In this document: one piece after another, positions 1 through 11,164 of the stretch | How positions within the stretch are numbered: position 1 is the first letter of the stretch | How the letters are laid out: each line of letters opens with the position of its first letter | Source of the DNA: Hygrophila difformis | Taxonomy: Eukaryota; Streptophyta; Magnoliopsida; Lamiales; Acanthaceae | Direction of reading: 5' to 3' | Assembly: GCA_030278955.1 (NCBI GenBank) | Contig: JAOANR010000009.1 | Location: forward strand, 36,401,974 to 36,465,973 | DNA: 64,000 nt | Translations under genes and position numbers: made by a program | The notes under the pieces: generated by a model | The model's database searches: none | What the model was told of the DNA's origin: nothing | Seen by the model: the letters and a program-made list of their open reading frames with translations, nothing else

Positions 1-94
1 CTTCGGAAAATAATAATTGGCACAAAGAAATTATTGAGACTCGCAATTTAAAATTCTTACCTCAGCTCGCGACGACTTTGCGCGGGGTGTCACA
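1..94 (-). repeat. Start of the 3' LTR of element A (partial)
   Basis: It directly follows the polypurine tract on the minus strand and opens with TGTGACACCCCG, the same kind of start as the TR-GAG LTRs at 18066, 22337 and 26676 (TGTGATACCCCG). Only 94 bases are in the window. Confidence 0.7.
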
Positions 95-107
95 TCCTCT
101 CCCCCTT
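95..107 (-). other. Polypurine tract of element A
   Basis: On the minus strand AAGGGGGAGAGGA ends exactly where the LTR TG begins. It primes plus-strand DNA synthesis. The same tract lies at 22324-22336 and 26663-26675. Confidence 0.8.
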
Positions 108-117
108 AGGACTGCAG

Positions 118-3100
118 TTATGCCCCCATAACTGCTCCTGAGTCGCTTCGGAAAAGGTTGGGATATCTCTGCTTCATATCCGCTTCCAATTCCCACGTCG
201 CTTCCTCGGTGCCATGATTCGACCATAGGATCTTCACCATCCTCACAGTCTTGTTTCTTGTGACCCTTTCCTTGACATCAAGTACCTCGATCGGATACTC
301 CTCGTATGTCAGGTCATCATCTAGCTCAATCACGTCGGGTTGCAACACGTGAGTTGGGTCGTGCACATATTTCTTCAGTTGAGAAACATGGAATACGTTG
401 TGCACTCGCGACAACTCTGGTGGAAGTGCCAAACGATAAGCCAAGGTACCTACACGATCCAAAATCTCGTACGGACCAATGTAGCGAGGACTTAACTTTC
501 CTCGTTTACCGAATCGCATCACCCCCTTCATGGGCGATACTTTCAGCATAACCTTGTCTCCCACCTCAAATTCTAACTCTTGCCGCCTAGTGTCGGCGTA
601 GCTCTTCTGCCTATCTTGCGCGGCTTTCATTTTCTGTTGAACCACCTTGATCTTGCTATTCGTATCCTCAATGAGCTGCGGTCCAACAACTACCGAATCA
701 TCATCCTTCGTCCAGCACAACGGACTACGACACTTCCGTCCGTAAAGCGCTTCGAACGGTGCCATGCCTATGCTAGCGTGATAACTGTTGTTGTACGAGA
801 ATTCAATCAACGGCAAGTGGTCTTCCCAACTTCCCTTGAATTCGAGTACGCACGCTCTTAGCATGTCTTCGAGCATCTGAATCGTGCGCTCAGTCTGACC
901 GTCCGTCATTGGATGAAAAGCTGTGCTCATCTTGATTTGGGTTCCTAAGGCTTCTTGCAGTTTATTCCAGAAGTTGGAGACGAATCTACTATCTCGGTCT
1001 GAGATAATATCGTGCGGTACTCCGTGCCTTCGGACCACGTTCTCGATGTATGCCTTAGCTAGTTGATCCATCGACCAATTTTCCTTCATTGGTATGAAAA
1101 TGGCGGTCTTCGTTAACCGGTCAACTATCACCCAAATCTTATTCATTCCTCGGGGAGATCTTGGCAACCCCGAAACAAAATCCATGGAGATGCTGTCCCA
1201 CTTCCAGCTTGGGATCTCCAATGGCTTTACCAACCCTAACGGTTTTTGCCTCACTGCCTTCACCTTCTGGCAGGTTATACACTTGGCTACAAAGTCGGCA
1301 ACATCCTTCTTCATTCGCGGCCACCAATAGATTTTCTTTAAGTCCTTGTACAACTTATCCCCACCAGGGTGGACCGAGTAAGGTGTACTGTGGCCTTCTT
1401 CCATGAGCTTCCTCTTCAATTCCTCGCACTTATGAGGAACGCACCATCTTCCTTTAAAACGAACACTTCCGTCTTCATGGATCGTGAATCCTACCGCCTT
1501 TCCTTCACTTATTTTTCCTTTGATCCTCTGGAGATTCTCGTCGTCCGGCTGGGCTTCTCGAATCTCGTCAAATACGGTAGATTCAACTGTTATGGCGTTC
1601 ACTGTCTCCACCACAGTTCCATAATGGACTAGTTCAGTATCTAACTTAGCTAGGTCCATATACAGTCCCGAAGGTAGAATGAGTGTGTTCGCCGTGTGCC
1701 TCGTCTTGCGACTCAACGCATCCGCTACGACGTTCGCCTTGCCTTCATGGTAGGCTATATCCAGATCGTAATCCTTGATCAGCTCGAGCCATCTCCTCTG
1801 CCTCATATTTAACTCTTTCTGAGTAAATATATACTTGAGGCTCTTGTGATCTGTAAACATCCGACAAGTTCGTCCATATAGATAGTGTCGCCAGATCTTA
1901 AGAGCGAACACTACCGCTGCTAGTTCCAGATCATGTGTCGGGTAGTTTACCTCGTGCGTCTTGAGTTGCCTTGATGCATAAGCAATTACCCTTTGGTTTT
2001 GCATTAGCACGCAACCAAGACCTTCCTTCGAGGCGTCGCTATACACCTCATAATCCTCAGTCTCTGATGGCAACGCTAAAACCGGTGCTGATGTGAGTCT
2101 CCCCTTAAGCTCACGGAATGACTGCTCACACTCAGCTGTCCAATCAAACTTCAATCCTTTCTTCAGCAATTGGGTCATCGGTCTCGCAATTTTAGAAAAG
2201 TCCTTCACGAACCTTCGGTAGTATCCGGCTAGACCTAGGAAACTTCTTACCTCGGTCGGGTTTGTTGGTGCCGGCCAATCAGACACTGCTGATATCTTCG
2301 CCGGGTCGACTGATACTCCTTTAGCCGATACTATATGACCTAGAAAAGCGACTTCATTCTTCCAAAACTCGCACTTCGACAGCTTCGCGTAGAGTTGATT
2401 CCTCCTCAAAAGTCCGAGTACTTGGTGCAAATGACTACTATGCTCTTCCTCATTCCTCGAGTAAACTAGGATGTCGTCGATGAATACGACTACACATGTG
2501 TCTAGTAACTCTCGGAAAATGCTATTCATGAGGTTCATGGATACTGCGGGAGCATTAGTCAGACCGAAAGACATTACGGTGAATTCGTAGTGTCCATATC
2601 TTGTTCGGAATGCTGTCTTGGGTATATCGTTCTCGGCGATACGCAATTGGTGGTATCCCGACCTTAGATCAACCTTTGAAAATACCGACGCTCCTTTCAG
2701 TTGATCGAAGAGATCTTCGATCCTAGGTAGCAGGTACTTGTTCTTAATCGTCAGTTGATTAAGACCTCGGTAGTCGATGCACAATCGGAGTCCGCCGTCC
2801 TTCTTTTTCACGAACAGGACTGGAGCTCCCCATGGTGATGTGCTCGGCCGAATATATCCCTTAGATAACAACTCTTCTAGTTGTTCTTTCAGCTCCTTCA
2901 TCTCAGCAGGCGCCATGCGATATGGTGCCTTCGACACCGGTTCGATTCCGGGCACGAGATCGATCGTGAACTCCACTTCTCGCTCAGGAGGCATTCCTGG
3001 GATATCTTCCGGGAAGACATCTGGGTATTCGTTCACGACGGGGATATTATCGATCTTGTTCTCCTCGGCTTCCAGATTATGCACGTAGCACGCGTACAGT

Positions 3101-4554
3101 TGGTATCCCTTCTGCATGAGATTGCAGAACTTTACTGCATTTACTATCTTGGCACCCTTCTTCTGAGGCTGCATATAGTAAATGACCTTCTTTCCGCGAC
3201 TCTTTGCCAGCGAGATCTTCTGCTTCTGGCATTCGATGATAGCCTTGTACCTCGTCAACCAGTCCATTCCCAAAATGATGTTGAAATCCTTAAGGTCAAA
3301 TTCTATGAGATTCGCAAAGAATTCAGTGTTCTTGATTACTATCGGGATCCCGTCATATCGTTTGGAACACGATACTATCTTACCCGACGGTAATTGGATT
3401 CCTAAGTTAATGTTATTCGGAGCTGGTAGATCTAACGCAGATATAATTCTCGTGGAAATCAAAGAGCAACTCGCTCCTGAGTCAAATAAGACCTTGACAG
3501 GTACGCTTAAAGCAGTAAACGTACCTTCGATCACATCGCCTTGAGCAGCTAGGTCAGCTTGGTTTATCACGTTCAGGCGTCCTACTGGCCTCCCTTGATT
3601 TCCATGCTGGTTTGGATTCTGAGGTGGCCTCTGTGCCTGCGGGAATCTCTGCCCTTGGTTGTCCTGCTGGTTTGGCCCGGCTGGCCTGTTGCCCTGAGGA
3701 CGGTTTATCAGGTCCAATCTCTTGTCAATGCGGTCCTCCCTCATCCGGCAATCCTTCTTCATGTGACCTTCTCGGCCACACCGGTAGCAATGCCCCGGTC
3801 TTGGGCATTCACGCACCAAGTGCGGAATGTTGCATTCCCGGCATCTGGGTATGAAGGCGCCCTGGTTATCCGGCCTCCAACCTCCTTGGCCTCCTCGGTT
3901 GAGCTCTCTGTTATCCGGCTTCCTATGACCATCATTCCTCCCTTGGTCATTTCCCTTTCTGAAGTGATTCCCAGAGTTGTTGTTCCGATTCTTCTTATCG
4001 AAATTGTTTAGGCCCTTGCTCGCCTCTCCATGATCCTTGCGCTTCAGCTGTTGTACTCGTGCAATTGCCACTGCACGATCGTAAACAGCTTGCAGAGTAG
4101 TGTGCTGTCCGCCAACCAAGATCTCTCTGATGCTGAGATTCAGCCCCATCTCGAATTTCTGGGCTTTATCAACATCGGTTGGTACCAGCCTTGGAGCGAA
4201 TCGGACGAGCTCTTTAAACTTCGCATAGTATTCTTGAACTGTCTGGGTGCCTTGTCGGAGATTAATGAATTCCTCATATTTAGCAGTTTTTGTGCTGAGG
4301 GGATAGAACCTTTCCCTCATCATCTCCTTAAACTCTTCCCAGAAGTAGGCATGTTCACCATCAGCAAGTCCTTCTTGGTGGTTTTGCCACCATTCGTCAG
4401 CTTCTCCTCTCAGGTAGTACACAGCCACACCAACCTTTTCATTCGCGGGACACCTGATGGCAGTAAGCAGTTTGTCAAAAGTCCTCAGCCAATCCTCCAA
4501 CTTCGCGGGATCCTCCTGTTCCTCGTAATGAGGCGGTTGGTAAGGGTTCACCAT
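118..4554 (-). CDS. gag-pol polyprotein of element A (1478 codons open, N-terminus upstream of a stop)
   Basis: A single open frame encodes, by residue: retrotransposon gag core ~15-170; a CX2CX3HX4C knuckle ~238-250 and a classic CCHC knuckle 256-269; aspartic protease with DSG at 358-360; reverse transcriptase with FIDD at 691-694; RNase H with SDAS near 840 and TDH near 901; integrase HHCC zinc finger (His1055, His1062, Cys1092, Cys1095) and catalytic Asp1125, Asp1186, Glu1222; C-terminal chromodomain ~1420-1470. All catalytic residues are present. The Met at 4554 is not the natural start: the same frame continues to an ATG at 4782 across one TGA (see 4603-4782). The stop lies 10 bases before the polypurine tract. 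The element looks young but probably disabled. Confidence 0.92.
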   Translation of the reverse strand: MVNPYQPPHYEEQEDPAKLEDWLRTFDKLLTAIRCPANEKVGVAVYYLRGEADEWWQNHQEGLADGEHAYFWEEFKEMMRERFYPLSTKTAKYEEFINLRQGTQTVQEYYAKFKELVRFAPRLVPTDVDKAQKFEMGLNLSIREILVGGQHTTLQAVYDRAVAIARVQQLKRKDHGEASKGLNNFDKKNRNNNSGNHFRKGNDQGRNDGHRKPDNRELNRGGQGGWRPDNQGAFIPRCRECNIPHLVRECPRPGHCYRCGREGHMKKDCRMREDRIDKRLDLINRPQGNRPAGPNQQDNQGQRFPQAQRPPQNPNQHGNQGRPVGRLNVINQADLAAQGDVIEGTFTALSVPVKVLFDSGASCSLISTRIISALDLPAPNNINLGIQLPSGKIVSCSKRYDGIPIVIKNTEFFANLIEFDLKDFNIILGMDWLTRYKAIIECQKQKISLAKSRGKKVIYYMQPQKKGAKIVNAVKFCNLMQKGYQLYACYVHNLEAEENKIDNIPVVNEYPDVFPEDIPGMPPEREVEFTIDLVPGIEPVSKAPYRMAPAEMKELKEQLEELLSKGYIRPSTSPWGAPVLFVKKKDGGLRLCIDYRGLNQLTIKNKYLLPRIEDLFDQLKGASVFSKVDLRSGYHQLRIAENDIPKTAFRTRYGHYEFTVMSFGLTNAPAVSMNLMNSIFRELLDTCVVVFIDDILVYSRNEEEHSSHLHQVLGLLRRNQLYAKLSKCEFWKNEVAFLGHIVSAKGVSVDPAKISAVSDWPAPTNPTEVRSFLGLAGYYRRFVKDFSKIARPMTQLLKKGLKFDWTAECEQSFRELKGRLTSAPVLALPSETEDYEVYSDASKEGLGCVLMQNQRVIAYASRQLKTHEVNYPTHDLELAAVVFALKIWRHYLYGRTCRMFTDHKSLKYIFTQKELNMRQRRWLELIKDYDLDIAYHEGKANVVADALSRKTRHTANTLILPSGLYMDLAKLDTELVHYGTVVETVNAITVESTVFDEIREAQPDDENLQRIKGKISEGKAVGFTIHEDGSVRFKGRWCVPHKCEELKRKLMEEGHSTPYSVHPGGDKLYKDLKKIYWWPRMKKDVADFVAKCITCQKVKAVRQKPLGLVKPLEIPSWKWDSISMDFVSGLPRSPRGMNKIWVIVDRLTKTAIFIPMKENWSMDQLAKAYIENVVRRHGVPHDIISDRDSRFVSNFWNKLQEALGTQIKMSTAFHPMTDGQTERTIQMLEDMLRACVLEFKGSWEDHLPLIEFSYNNSYHASIGMAPFEALYGRKCRSPLCWTKDDDSVVVGPQLIEDTNSKIKVVQQKMKAAQDRQKSYADTRRQELEFEVGDKVMLKVSPMKGVMRFGKRGKLSPRYIGPYEILDRVGTLAYRLALPPELSRVHNVFHVSQLKKYVHDPTHVLQPDVIELDDDLTYEEYPIEVLDVKERVTRNKTVRMVKILWSNHGTEEATWELEADMKQRYPNLFRSDSGAVMGA

Positions 4555-4602
4555 CGCCAGATAATTTATGCGAGCTGCTGGGGGTGGTACTGCTGCTTGA
4601 GC

Positions 4603-4782
4603 TCAGTTGACTTCAGCGTTTCCTAGAGCAACGAGGACTTGCTCAACTGTCCTCAACCTCTCATCAAGTGCGTTGGGAACGGGGTTAGCTTGAACTCCCG
4701 GATTCGGCGGGTTCGCATTGGCTGGAGCATTAACGTTCTCATTCACTGGAATCTCAGCTCTAGGTCTCCCTCTGGGCGGCAT
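4603..4782 (-). pseudogene. N-terminal gag segment of element A, ending at an in-frame TGA
   Basis: It starts MPPRGRPR and resembles the start of the 372-residue gags at 21177 and 25516 (MAPRRKPR, then VALGNAEV). The frame meets TGA at 4603-4605, 16 codons before the Met at 4554, and then runs on through the whole gag-pol. I infer one point mutation in an otherwise continuous gag-pol; stop readthrough is an unlikely alternative. Confidence 0.75.
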
Positions 4783-5111
4783 TCTGATGATTAAGCACGC
4801 AGAGGTTAGATTCGCAGTTAGATGAAAGTTAATAGTCAAGTTAGACTATGGTTAGAACTCTATCTCATAGGTTCTAAGTGCTAAAGACCACTGAAATAGG
4901 CAAGGAAGGAGAGAGAAAACTAAATACGAAATTCCACTAGATGATAACGATTTAATAACAAGGCTACTACATCAAATACTACTAGGTCACCACTACATAA
5001 AATGTGGTACCACCAAGATAATCAATATGCGATAATACTAGGTACGGAAATGATAGAAAACTAGTAGTGAAAAGCGGTAAAAGTCCGTCAAGAGAGAACG
5101 CATGATAAAGT
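4783..5111. other. Non-coding leader of element A between the coiled-coil ORF and gag
   Basis: AT-rich, with no sustained frame on either strand. It separates the leader ORF from the gag start at 4782. Confidence 0.5.
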
Positions 5112-5570
5112 CTAGATCAGGTAGTCGGGGGAATAGCCGAGCATCCGGCGATCGGCCTCAATCTCCTCGTCGGTATCAAGAGGCAGTGGAGGGTTCTCCA
5201 CAACCTCCTCGGGGTCCTCTTCTTCTTCAACGTTGATGAACTCATCGGGGTCAAACTCTTCCTCCTCTTCCATCTCTGGCTCGGGGTTAAGCTGGTTTTG
5301 CAGCCCAACAATGACTTCCTCCAACGCAAAGATGCGTCCCTGTAACATATGCACGTGGTGTCGGCAATCCTCGAACTCGGCTGCAAGAGCATCGTGGCGA
5401 GCAGCCATCTGGGTACTCCTAATGGTCATAGCCTCCATCCTCTCTTCTATAGCCACAATCCTATTTCTATCGTTTGCGGCGTCCCTAGAGATATGGCGAA
5501 GTTCGTGCGTGATATCCGACATGGAGCACAATAAACGCATGATGGAATCTTGTAACCTCGGGTCGGCCAT
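5112..5570 (-). CDS. Small coiled-coil, acid-tailed leader ORF of element A (152 aa)
   Basis: It lies between the primer binding site and gag, on the same strand as gag-pol. It starts MADPRLQDSIMRLL, continues with a heptad-like helical stretch (~residues 15-95) and ends in a Glu/Asp-rich tail (EEEEEFDPDEF and further acidic residues). I recognise no domain. An ORF of the same build sits at the same place in element C (40886-41272): MAEPNANM start, coiled coil, acidic Ser/Asp tail. Two different families keep it, which argues for a real gene product, perhaps a gag-interacting or assembly factor (speculative). Confidence 0.65.
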   Translation of the reverse strand: MADPRLQDSIMRLLCSMSDITHELRHISRDAANDRNRIVAIEERMEAMTIRSTQMAARHDALAAEFEDCRHHVHMLQGRIFALEEVIVGLQNQLNPEPEMEEEEEFDPDEFINVEEEEDPEEVVENPPLPLDTDEEIEADRRMLGYSPDYLI

Positions 5571-5817
5571 CTAATCATGCAAATTTTACATTAAGGGATA
5601 TGTCACACATAAAAATAATTTGTTAATGCACATGCTACCCCCCAAAAATAGTACTAAGTTTTTAAGACTTGTCGAATTTGCAATATATACTTTTCCATGG
5701 GTTTCAAAAATAAAATTCCCTTTTTCCATGGAAATAATATCCAAAATGCTTAAAAATAATATTAAATAATTTGGGCCTCTATAGTGGGCCGAAAAATAAT
5801 AGCTTTAAAATTTTCGG

Positions 5818-5829
5818 GCTCTGATACCA
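5818..5829 (-). other. Primer binding site (initiator tRNA-Met) of element A
   Basis: On the minus strand TGGTATCAGAGC, complementary to the 3' end of plant initiator tRNA-Met, three bases inside the LTR edge at 5833. Confidence 0.9.
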
Positions 5830-6204
5830 CTTTGTAACACCCCGGATTTGATTTCCCAGGCCAGGGCATTACCGCCACACTTTTCTAAACAAGACCCGAC
5901 CCAAGTCGAGCTCATCTAGAAAAATGCTAAGGCTAAGTCGTATCAATTTTTCAAAACAATTTAAAAACCATTCAATCATGCCCGAACTAAAATCAGAGTA
6001 TCTCATGCATCACAGTAATAATCAGTGCGGAAGCTAAAAACACATAAAAAAAACGAGGGCCAAACATACGGCCAAAAACCAAAGTCCAAAGTCCAGTGCA
6101 GAAATTTAAAACAATGATAAAATGCGACAAGTCTTTATTTTTGGAGAATCCCATCCCAATGCGCCATCACTTACTCTGCGAAAAAATAGGAAATAACAAT
6201 TTAT

Positions 6205-6221
6205 CAGTACAAACGGTACTG
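6205..6221 (-). other. Acceptor-proximal hairpin, element A LTR
   Basis: Stem CAGTAC/GTACTG with a 5-nt loop, ~28 nt before the acceptor AG. The matching hairpins in other families have different but complementary stems. Confidence 0.6.
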
Positions 6222-6382
6222 CGTAAGTTAATGTATAGCATAACAAAATTTAAAGATTTAGAAGAGTAATAAAAAGTTAGGAATCTAATTTAACGAGCGA
6301 GTAAAAACAATTTATGGGGATTTCTTTTTATACTTTACCACACCATTGTTCATTTTGATCGAGGACATTCAAAACATTACCC

Positions 6383-6479
6383 GCTTGGGCGCTTATGTCC
6401 ACAAGCTGCCGGTATCGACGATCCAGGGCCTTAGCCGTTTTGGGATCAATTACCCGCTTGGGCACTTATGTCCACAAGC
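6383..6479 (-). repeat. Two fixed-loop hairpins, element A LTR
   Basis: Units at 6383-6406 and 6456-6479. On the minus strand each has outer stem GCTTG/CAAGC, a one-base bulge, an inner GG/CC pair, and the 9-nt loop ACATAAGCG or ACATAAGTG. The same loop occurs in the TR-GAG LTR arrays. Confidence 0.65.
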
Positions 6480-8699
6480 CGACGGTATCCACAATGTGAG
6501 AGCAGCGGACCCTATACAGACACACTCCGGAGCCCTAGGAAACCCCTACGGATACACCTAGGAGTATAGACTCATACAATCACGCAACATAATAATATTT
6601 CCTTGGCGCCGTTTTGGCCACCAAAAAGAGGGGGCGGCCCAACGAGCCCACGCCAAGTGCACTTACCCTCCAATTTGAACATCTAACTCGATCAAAACTC
6701 ACAAAGTTTCAAAAATCACATTTTAATCATTACAACATATATCTACATTTCCAGAATTCATAGGATTCGTAAAAGAGTAGCAATCGACTCAATAACCATC
6801 AAAGCGTACGAAAACAAGATTTACCGGTAAGACTACACTGTGGCAGTTTTCAAAATCGAATTAGGAAATGTAGTAAAACTTTGTGAAAAATTCTGAAAAT
6901 TTTACAGGTGCTAGGCGACATCAAAATAAACATTTTTCTCAGAAATAGGCCTTAGCAAATTCGGACTCTAAGTTGCTCAAAAAAAAAAATCATTTCAGAA
7001 ACTTGTTTTCAAAAGGGTGCAAAGACCACTGTTCATCCGACCACAGCTTACTTAAAAATCCATAACAATTCGAAGGTTGCTCCAAAAATTCTGAAATTTC
7101 ACAGGAGTAAACTAGACACATATATGAACAATTTTCATGAAGAAGTCGACCATCAAAAACGACCATAACTAGGAGAAATGTGAACTACAAAACTGGACAT
7201 GCTAGAAATTTAAATCTGTCAACATGTGTAGCAGAAAATACCAGATCTATTTTCGACGACCAAATCAATTCCAAAAATTCTGAAAATTTACAGAGGTCAT
7301 CTTTAAAGTGTTAGGAACATTTTTCATTTAGACAAGTTCTTCCAAAAATGAACGGATCTTGACGAAAAACGCTGAACAATTAAAACTACTCGGATAGAAA
7401 CCCTAATTGACAGTTTTAACGTAGGATGGAAATCGAACTCTAACTCAACGAATACTCAACCAAACACTCTAAAAATTGATATGCACATCATTAACTTACT
7501 TCTCAAGAGTATAGTGTCGAAATCCTCTTTGGTTGAACCCTCAAATTCGCCCGGGACAGCCTCTAACCTCCAAGATCTACCGAATGAATCCTATTTTGAG
7601 GTGTTTGGATAAAAACTTGATGTTAGGGCCTAGAATCCGAAGTAAAGAACAAGGGATTGGATTAGAAACCTTACCTAGACGTAGGAGAAGGGATTGGAAG
7701 ACTTGAACTCGCCCAAACTCTCTGGAACAAGGAAGAATACTCTCAAAGAACTCTCAACTCTCCAAGGGAAATCTGATTTTCGGGTGGGTGGAAAGAGTGA
7801 AGTTTGTGGCAGGTTTTTGGGGTTGGAAAGGGGTGTTTCATGATTCCAATGGCTGCCATAAAGTCCCTAGGAAAGGGTGGACGAATTATGACAGTCAAAA
7901 ATACATTAACCCCCCCCCCCCAAAACTTAATCCAAACCACCCAACACTCCATGGTTCAAAGAATCATTCTAATGCATGCATCCTCCAAACTCACAGCCAT
8001 GTAGGGGTTCTAGAAACTTCTAGATTCGTCCAATGGTGTCTCAATACATCCACCAACATCTAGAGTGAAGATGAGATGCCATGCTTTCACCCGAGCGAAG
8101 AGTAAGCGGACCTTTTTAATATAGGAGTAGATTCAAAGCATCAAGATCAAACTTAATGCAAAAACCAAGCCAAAACGCGTAGGCAGCGTTCGAACCGCTG
8201 CCTACTGGAGGGTGGCGCGCTGGTGGCGCGCCACCGCGCGGCCACCGCGCCACTCCAGGCAGCGAATTTTCCTTTTTTTTTTTTTATAATATGATTTTTG
8301 ATCTTTTAAAAATCATATTTGGATTATCCGTGATTGTTGGATACTCCGATAACTCTCTTCGAGTTACTATCGTCCGAAAATATTTAATTCCGCTCTCCCG
8401 GAATTATTTCGATTGCGATAGTTAAATCCAATTAATTAATTCAATTAATTAATTTTTCGGATTTAATACTCGATGTTGATTTCTCGGGTATTACAATAAG
8501 CAACCATATCATCTATGAGACGATGCTCATACCTATTGCACCAATAAAATATATTAATTGAAAGAAAGATTTGCCACGGAACCATAGTAAGTCCTAGAAA
8601 GAAGTCGGGCACTATACCTTCGTCAATAACAAACGCAAATAGTAACGCTCTCCTTCAGTAGGATGTATTTTGAACCTACTGATTATTTCACTTCAAGAA

Positions 8700-8717
8700 G
8701 CACATCGTTCGATGTGC
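8700..8717. other. Strong stem-loop
   Basis: GCACATCGTTCGATGTGC has an 8-bp stem and a 2-nt loop. It looks like a Helitron 3' hairpin, but neither strand has CTRR at the expected ~10 nt downstream. Confidence 0.4.
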
Positions 8718-8727
8718 ATTGAGGGTG

Positions 8728-9542
8728 TACAACCGCCCATGGGGGAAAAAGAAATAGGGTGAAGAACCGCCTGTAGGGAAAAAGAAATAATTGTAGATAA
8801 GCGTATGTGAATTTTTATATTTATAAAATGGTGAATAAATGACTGAGGAATCGTACGTGGGTTTTATTGGGATGAAATAAATGCTATTGATTTTTTTAGG
8901 TGAATACCAGGGTAGCCATAGCCCTCAAAAATCGGGTGAGCATTGAAGGGTTGCTGGTTTTTTGCTGAGGAGTTGGTTTTCTTCCATCTATTGTTTGTAA
9001 TATGTAGATCAATGCTTGGACACAAATTGAGATGTTTGTCAAGGCTTGTGTTGCAATTGTTTTAGCTTGGATAATATTGATTTAAAAGGAAAGTTCATAC
9101 ACCAAATGGAAAACAACAATTTAAAAGCAGGATTGTTTTACTAATACTGCTTGTTGAGCTATTGTGCATTCTCTCTCCACTCCAATTCTATTTTTTATTC
9201 CCAAAGAAAACACATAGGGGTAAAAGTAAAATAATACAGAACAATCATTACAATCCTTGGAAAATATGTTTCTTCCTAAAACGATTTCTAATAAAGAACG
9301 GAGGGAGTAACAAATAATAGAAACAAAGCTTTGTTACCAAGGCATCACACTTTTCGTTGTCAGATTCAACAAGTTTAATACATGATTGAGGAATTGTACG
9401 TGGGTTTTATTGAGGTGAAATAAATGCTATTGATTTTTTTTTTAGATAAATACCAGTGTGCTTTGGATGTACAACTGCCCATGGGAAAAAAAGAAATAAT
9501 TGTAGGTAAGCGCACTTGGGTTCTAACACTTGAAAAATGGTA
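8728..9542. repeat. Pair of diverged repeats in non-coding DNA
   Basis: 8840-8911 recurs at 9382-9460 (both contain GTACGTGGGTTTTATTG and ATGCTATTGATTTTTT). 8728-8835 resembles 9472-9542 (GCCCATGGG ... AAGAAATAATTGTAG). This suggests an old local duplication. Confidence 0.5.
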
Positions 9543-10200
9543 GAATACACCATATATAGTTTGCAAATGATTTAATTTTGCATCTTGTTGTCTTGCATAT
9601 TGAATCTGTAGGGCTGAATGAATTGGCTGCTTTTTCCGTGAATTAAATACTTCCTCCGTTTTTTAAAATACCAACATTTGCATAATAAATGTTGTTCATT
9701 GAATAACTGTGTTTTGACTTTTTAATCAGTTACACAAAATAAAATATGACTTTGTTTATTAGCTTAGGATATATTGATGTCGATTAGTGTTATTTTACAA
9801 TTAAAAGATACCCTTGAAGTTTTCTACTTTCTTCGTTTTTTAAGGATTGGACAACCATACTATTTTCAATTATTTTTAGTTTAACATTGATTTAAATTTA
9901 TCATACTTATATAAGGAGAAATAAAACCAAGAGAAATTTTGTTAGATTCATCTAAACTGATAGTTTTTAAATATTATTTTTGTTAAATTTTATTTATATA
10001 CAATTTAAATTATTAATATTGGCATGTGTGGCAGTTATCTATATATTTTATTCGTATAAAAATGGTTTTTGCTGGGGCAATTTTGAATATAGAACAATGA
10101 CATCATAACTATTAATAGTTCGAGTTTGGTCAAAGCGAGAATCCCAAAAAATTTTATTTTAAAAAATTACATGACGAAACGAATCTAACAAGTTCCTATT

Positions 10201-11164
10201 TGCCATGGATCGGATTCCAGACACAACAGGACTTTGATGAAACGCGGAAAAATGAAAAAAGAGAGATAGACGAAACCTACCAATTTGATCACGAGAATTG
10301 AGATGGAGTTAATCCTCGAGGGAATAAGCGCACCTCCTCTTCCAATGATCCTCCTTGGATGAAGTCGAGCAATCCAGTTTCGAAGATTGCAAGGTGAGTT
10401 TGCCAATTGAAACACACAAAGTTTAAGAACACTCGGAATATCGACTTTTGAAAAAGAGAATTGTATTCATCAAATTAATCAAAAGTGTTTACAATAGTAA
10501 TTGAGGACCTATATTTAGGCCCCAAGTAAACCTATCAGCTATGGGAATAAATCCCACAAAATCAGGAAACTAATTCCTCAAATAAGGAAACTAGCTAGAT
10601 ACACTAAATCTATTTTAAACAATGAAATAAAATAAAATAACAAAAGATATGGAAACAAGATATGATTCTGCATGCATGAACAGATTTACGCAGCTCGCTT
10701 CATCTTGGAAAAGCTGTCGCGCGCGTGAAAATGACAGTGTTGCAGAAATCGTAGACTTGCTTCAGAATGCTCGCGATGTTCTTTTGGAAAGCTTATTGAG
10801 AACGTCGCGTGCGGCTGTCGCGAGGATCGCGTCACTTGATCTTCAAAATTCCGTTAAGTATCCACATACAATGTTCCCTCGCGATGTTTCCACGCGTTGT
10901 GAAATATCATGGCGTGCAGTAGAAAATACATCGCGTGCGGCGAGCGGAACTCCTCAAAAATCTGCTAAGTGCTTTTCCGCATAGCCTTCTTCCTCCGGCA
11001 GCTTCCATGTGATCATTGTTCTTCCTCCGAAGGTTGGCTTGGTCAGCTCCCATTCTTCTGCATGCGTCCTTAGCAGTCCCGCCACGTGCTCCGTAAACTT
11101 CTTAGCTCTTTGCCTCGAACATGGTCCTTCGGGTATTTGGATCATGGCTTGGGCTACCATGCCA
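10201..11164 (-). repeat. 3' LTR of element B (964 bp)
   Basis: Near-identical to 31099-32063 and to the right-arm copy 59215-60177. On the minus strand it starts with TGGCATGGTAGCC just after the polypurine tract. Its first ~210 bases also encode the C-terminus of pol. Confidence 0.9.

Larger units (their letters stand above)
6176..7499 (-). other. Putative intron inside the LTR of element A
   Basis: On the minus strand the donor GAGAA/GTAAGTTAA is at 7499 and a T-rich tract ending CGCAG is at 6176. Length is 1324 nt. Equivalent sites occur in the other five full LTR copies. An alternative donor (CTAG/GTAAGG) lies upstream near 7672-7676. Splicing is inferred from sequence only. Confidence 0.5.
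1..8495 (-). mobile_element. Element A: chromodomain Ty3/gypsy retrotransposon (Tekay/Del-like), left end cut by window
   Basis: Read on the minus strand, the order is 5' LTR (5833-8495), tRNA-Met primer binding site, a small coiled-coil ORF, gag-pol, polypurine tract and the first 94 bases of the 3' LTR. The order protease, RT, RNase H, integrase, chromodomain marks a chromovirus; the long LTR and tRNA-Met primer fit the Tekay/Del lineage. Odd point: the 3' LTR begins TGTGACACCCCGCGC while the 5' LTR begins TGTAATACCCGAGAA. The two LTR starts therefore do not match and the element may be recombinant. The target duplication cannot be checked because the left end is outside the window. Confidence 0.85.
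5833..8495 (-). repeat. 5' LTR of element A (2663 bp)
   Basis: On the minus strand it runs from TGTAATACCCGAG to GGGGTGTTACA and abuts the primer binding site. It holds a predicted intron (7499 down to 6176), two fixed-loop hairpins (6383-6479), a GGCC-type hairpin near 6055-6080, and a 12-base poly-C run near 7911-7922. The ending (GGCGGTAATGCC ... GGGGTGTTACA) is shared with the other LTR families here. The ~70-codon ORFs inside it have no support as genes. Confidence 0.8.
8496..10195. other. Non-coding, AT-rich stretch between elements A and B; MITE-like ends
   Basis: No gene seen. CGGAGGGAGTA near 9299-9310 and ACTTCCTCCGT near 9649-9660 look like Stowaway/mariner-type MITE ends, but I could not pair complete elements. 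The sequence next to element B (9840-10195) should be the continuation of the Helitron-like host DNA found beyond 32064. Confidence 0.4.

Noticed and set aside
9299..9660. A complete Stowaway-type MITE
   Set aside because: Only single ends resembling CTCCCTCCGT were seen; no matched pair with TA duplication could be fixed by eye.
8496..10195. 3' terminus of Helitron H2
   Set aside because: I looked for a hairpin followed by CTRR on the minus strand and found none convincing.
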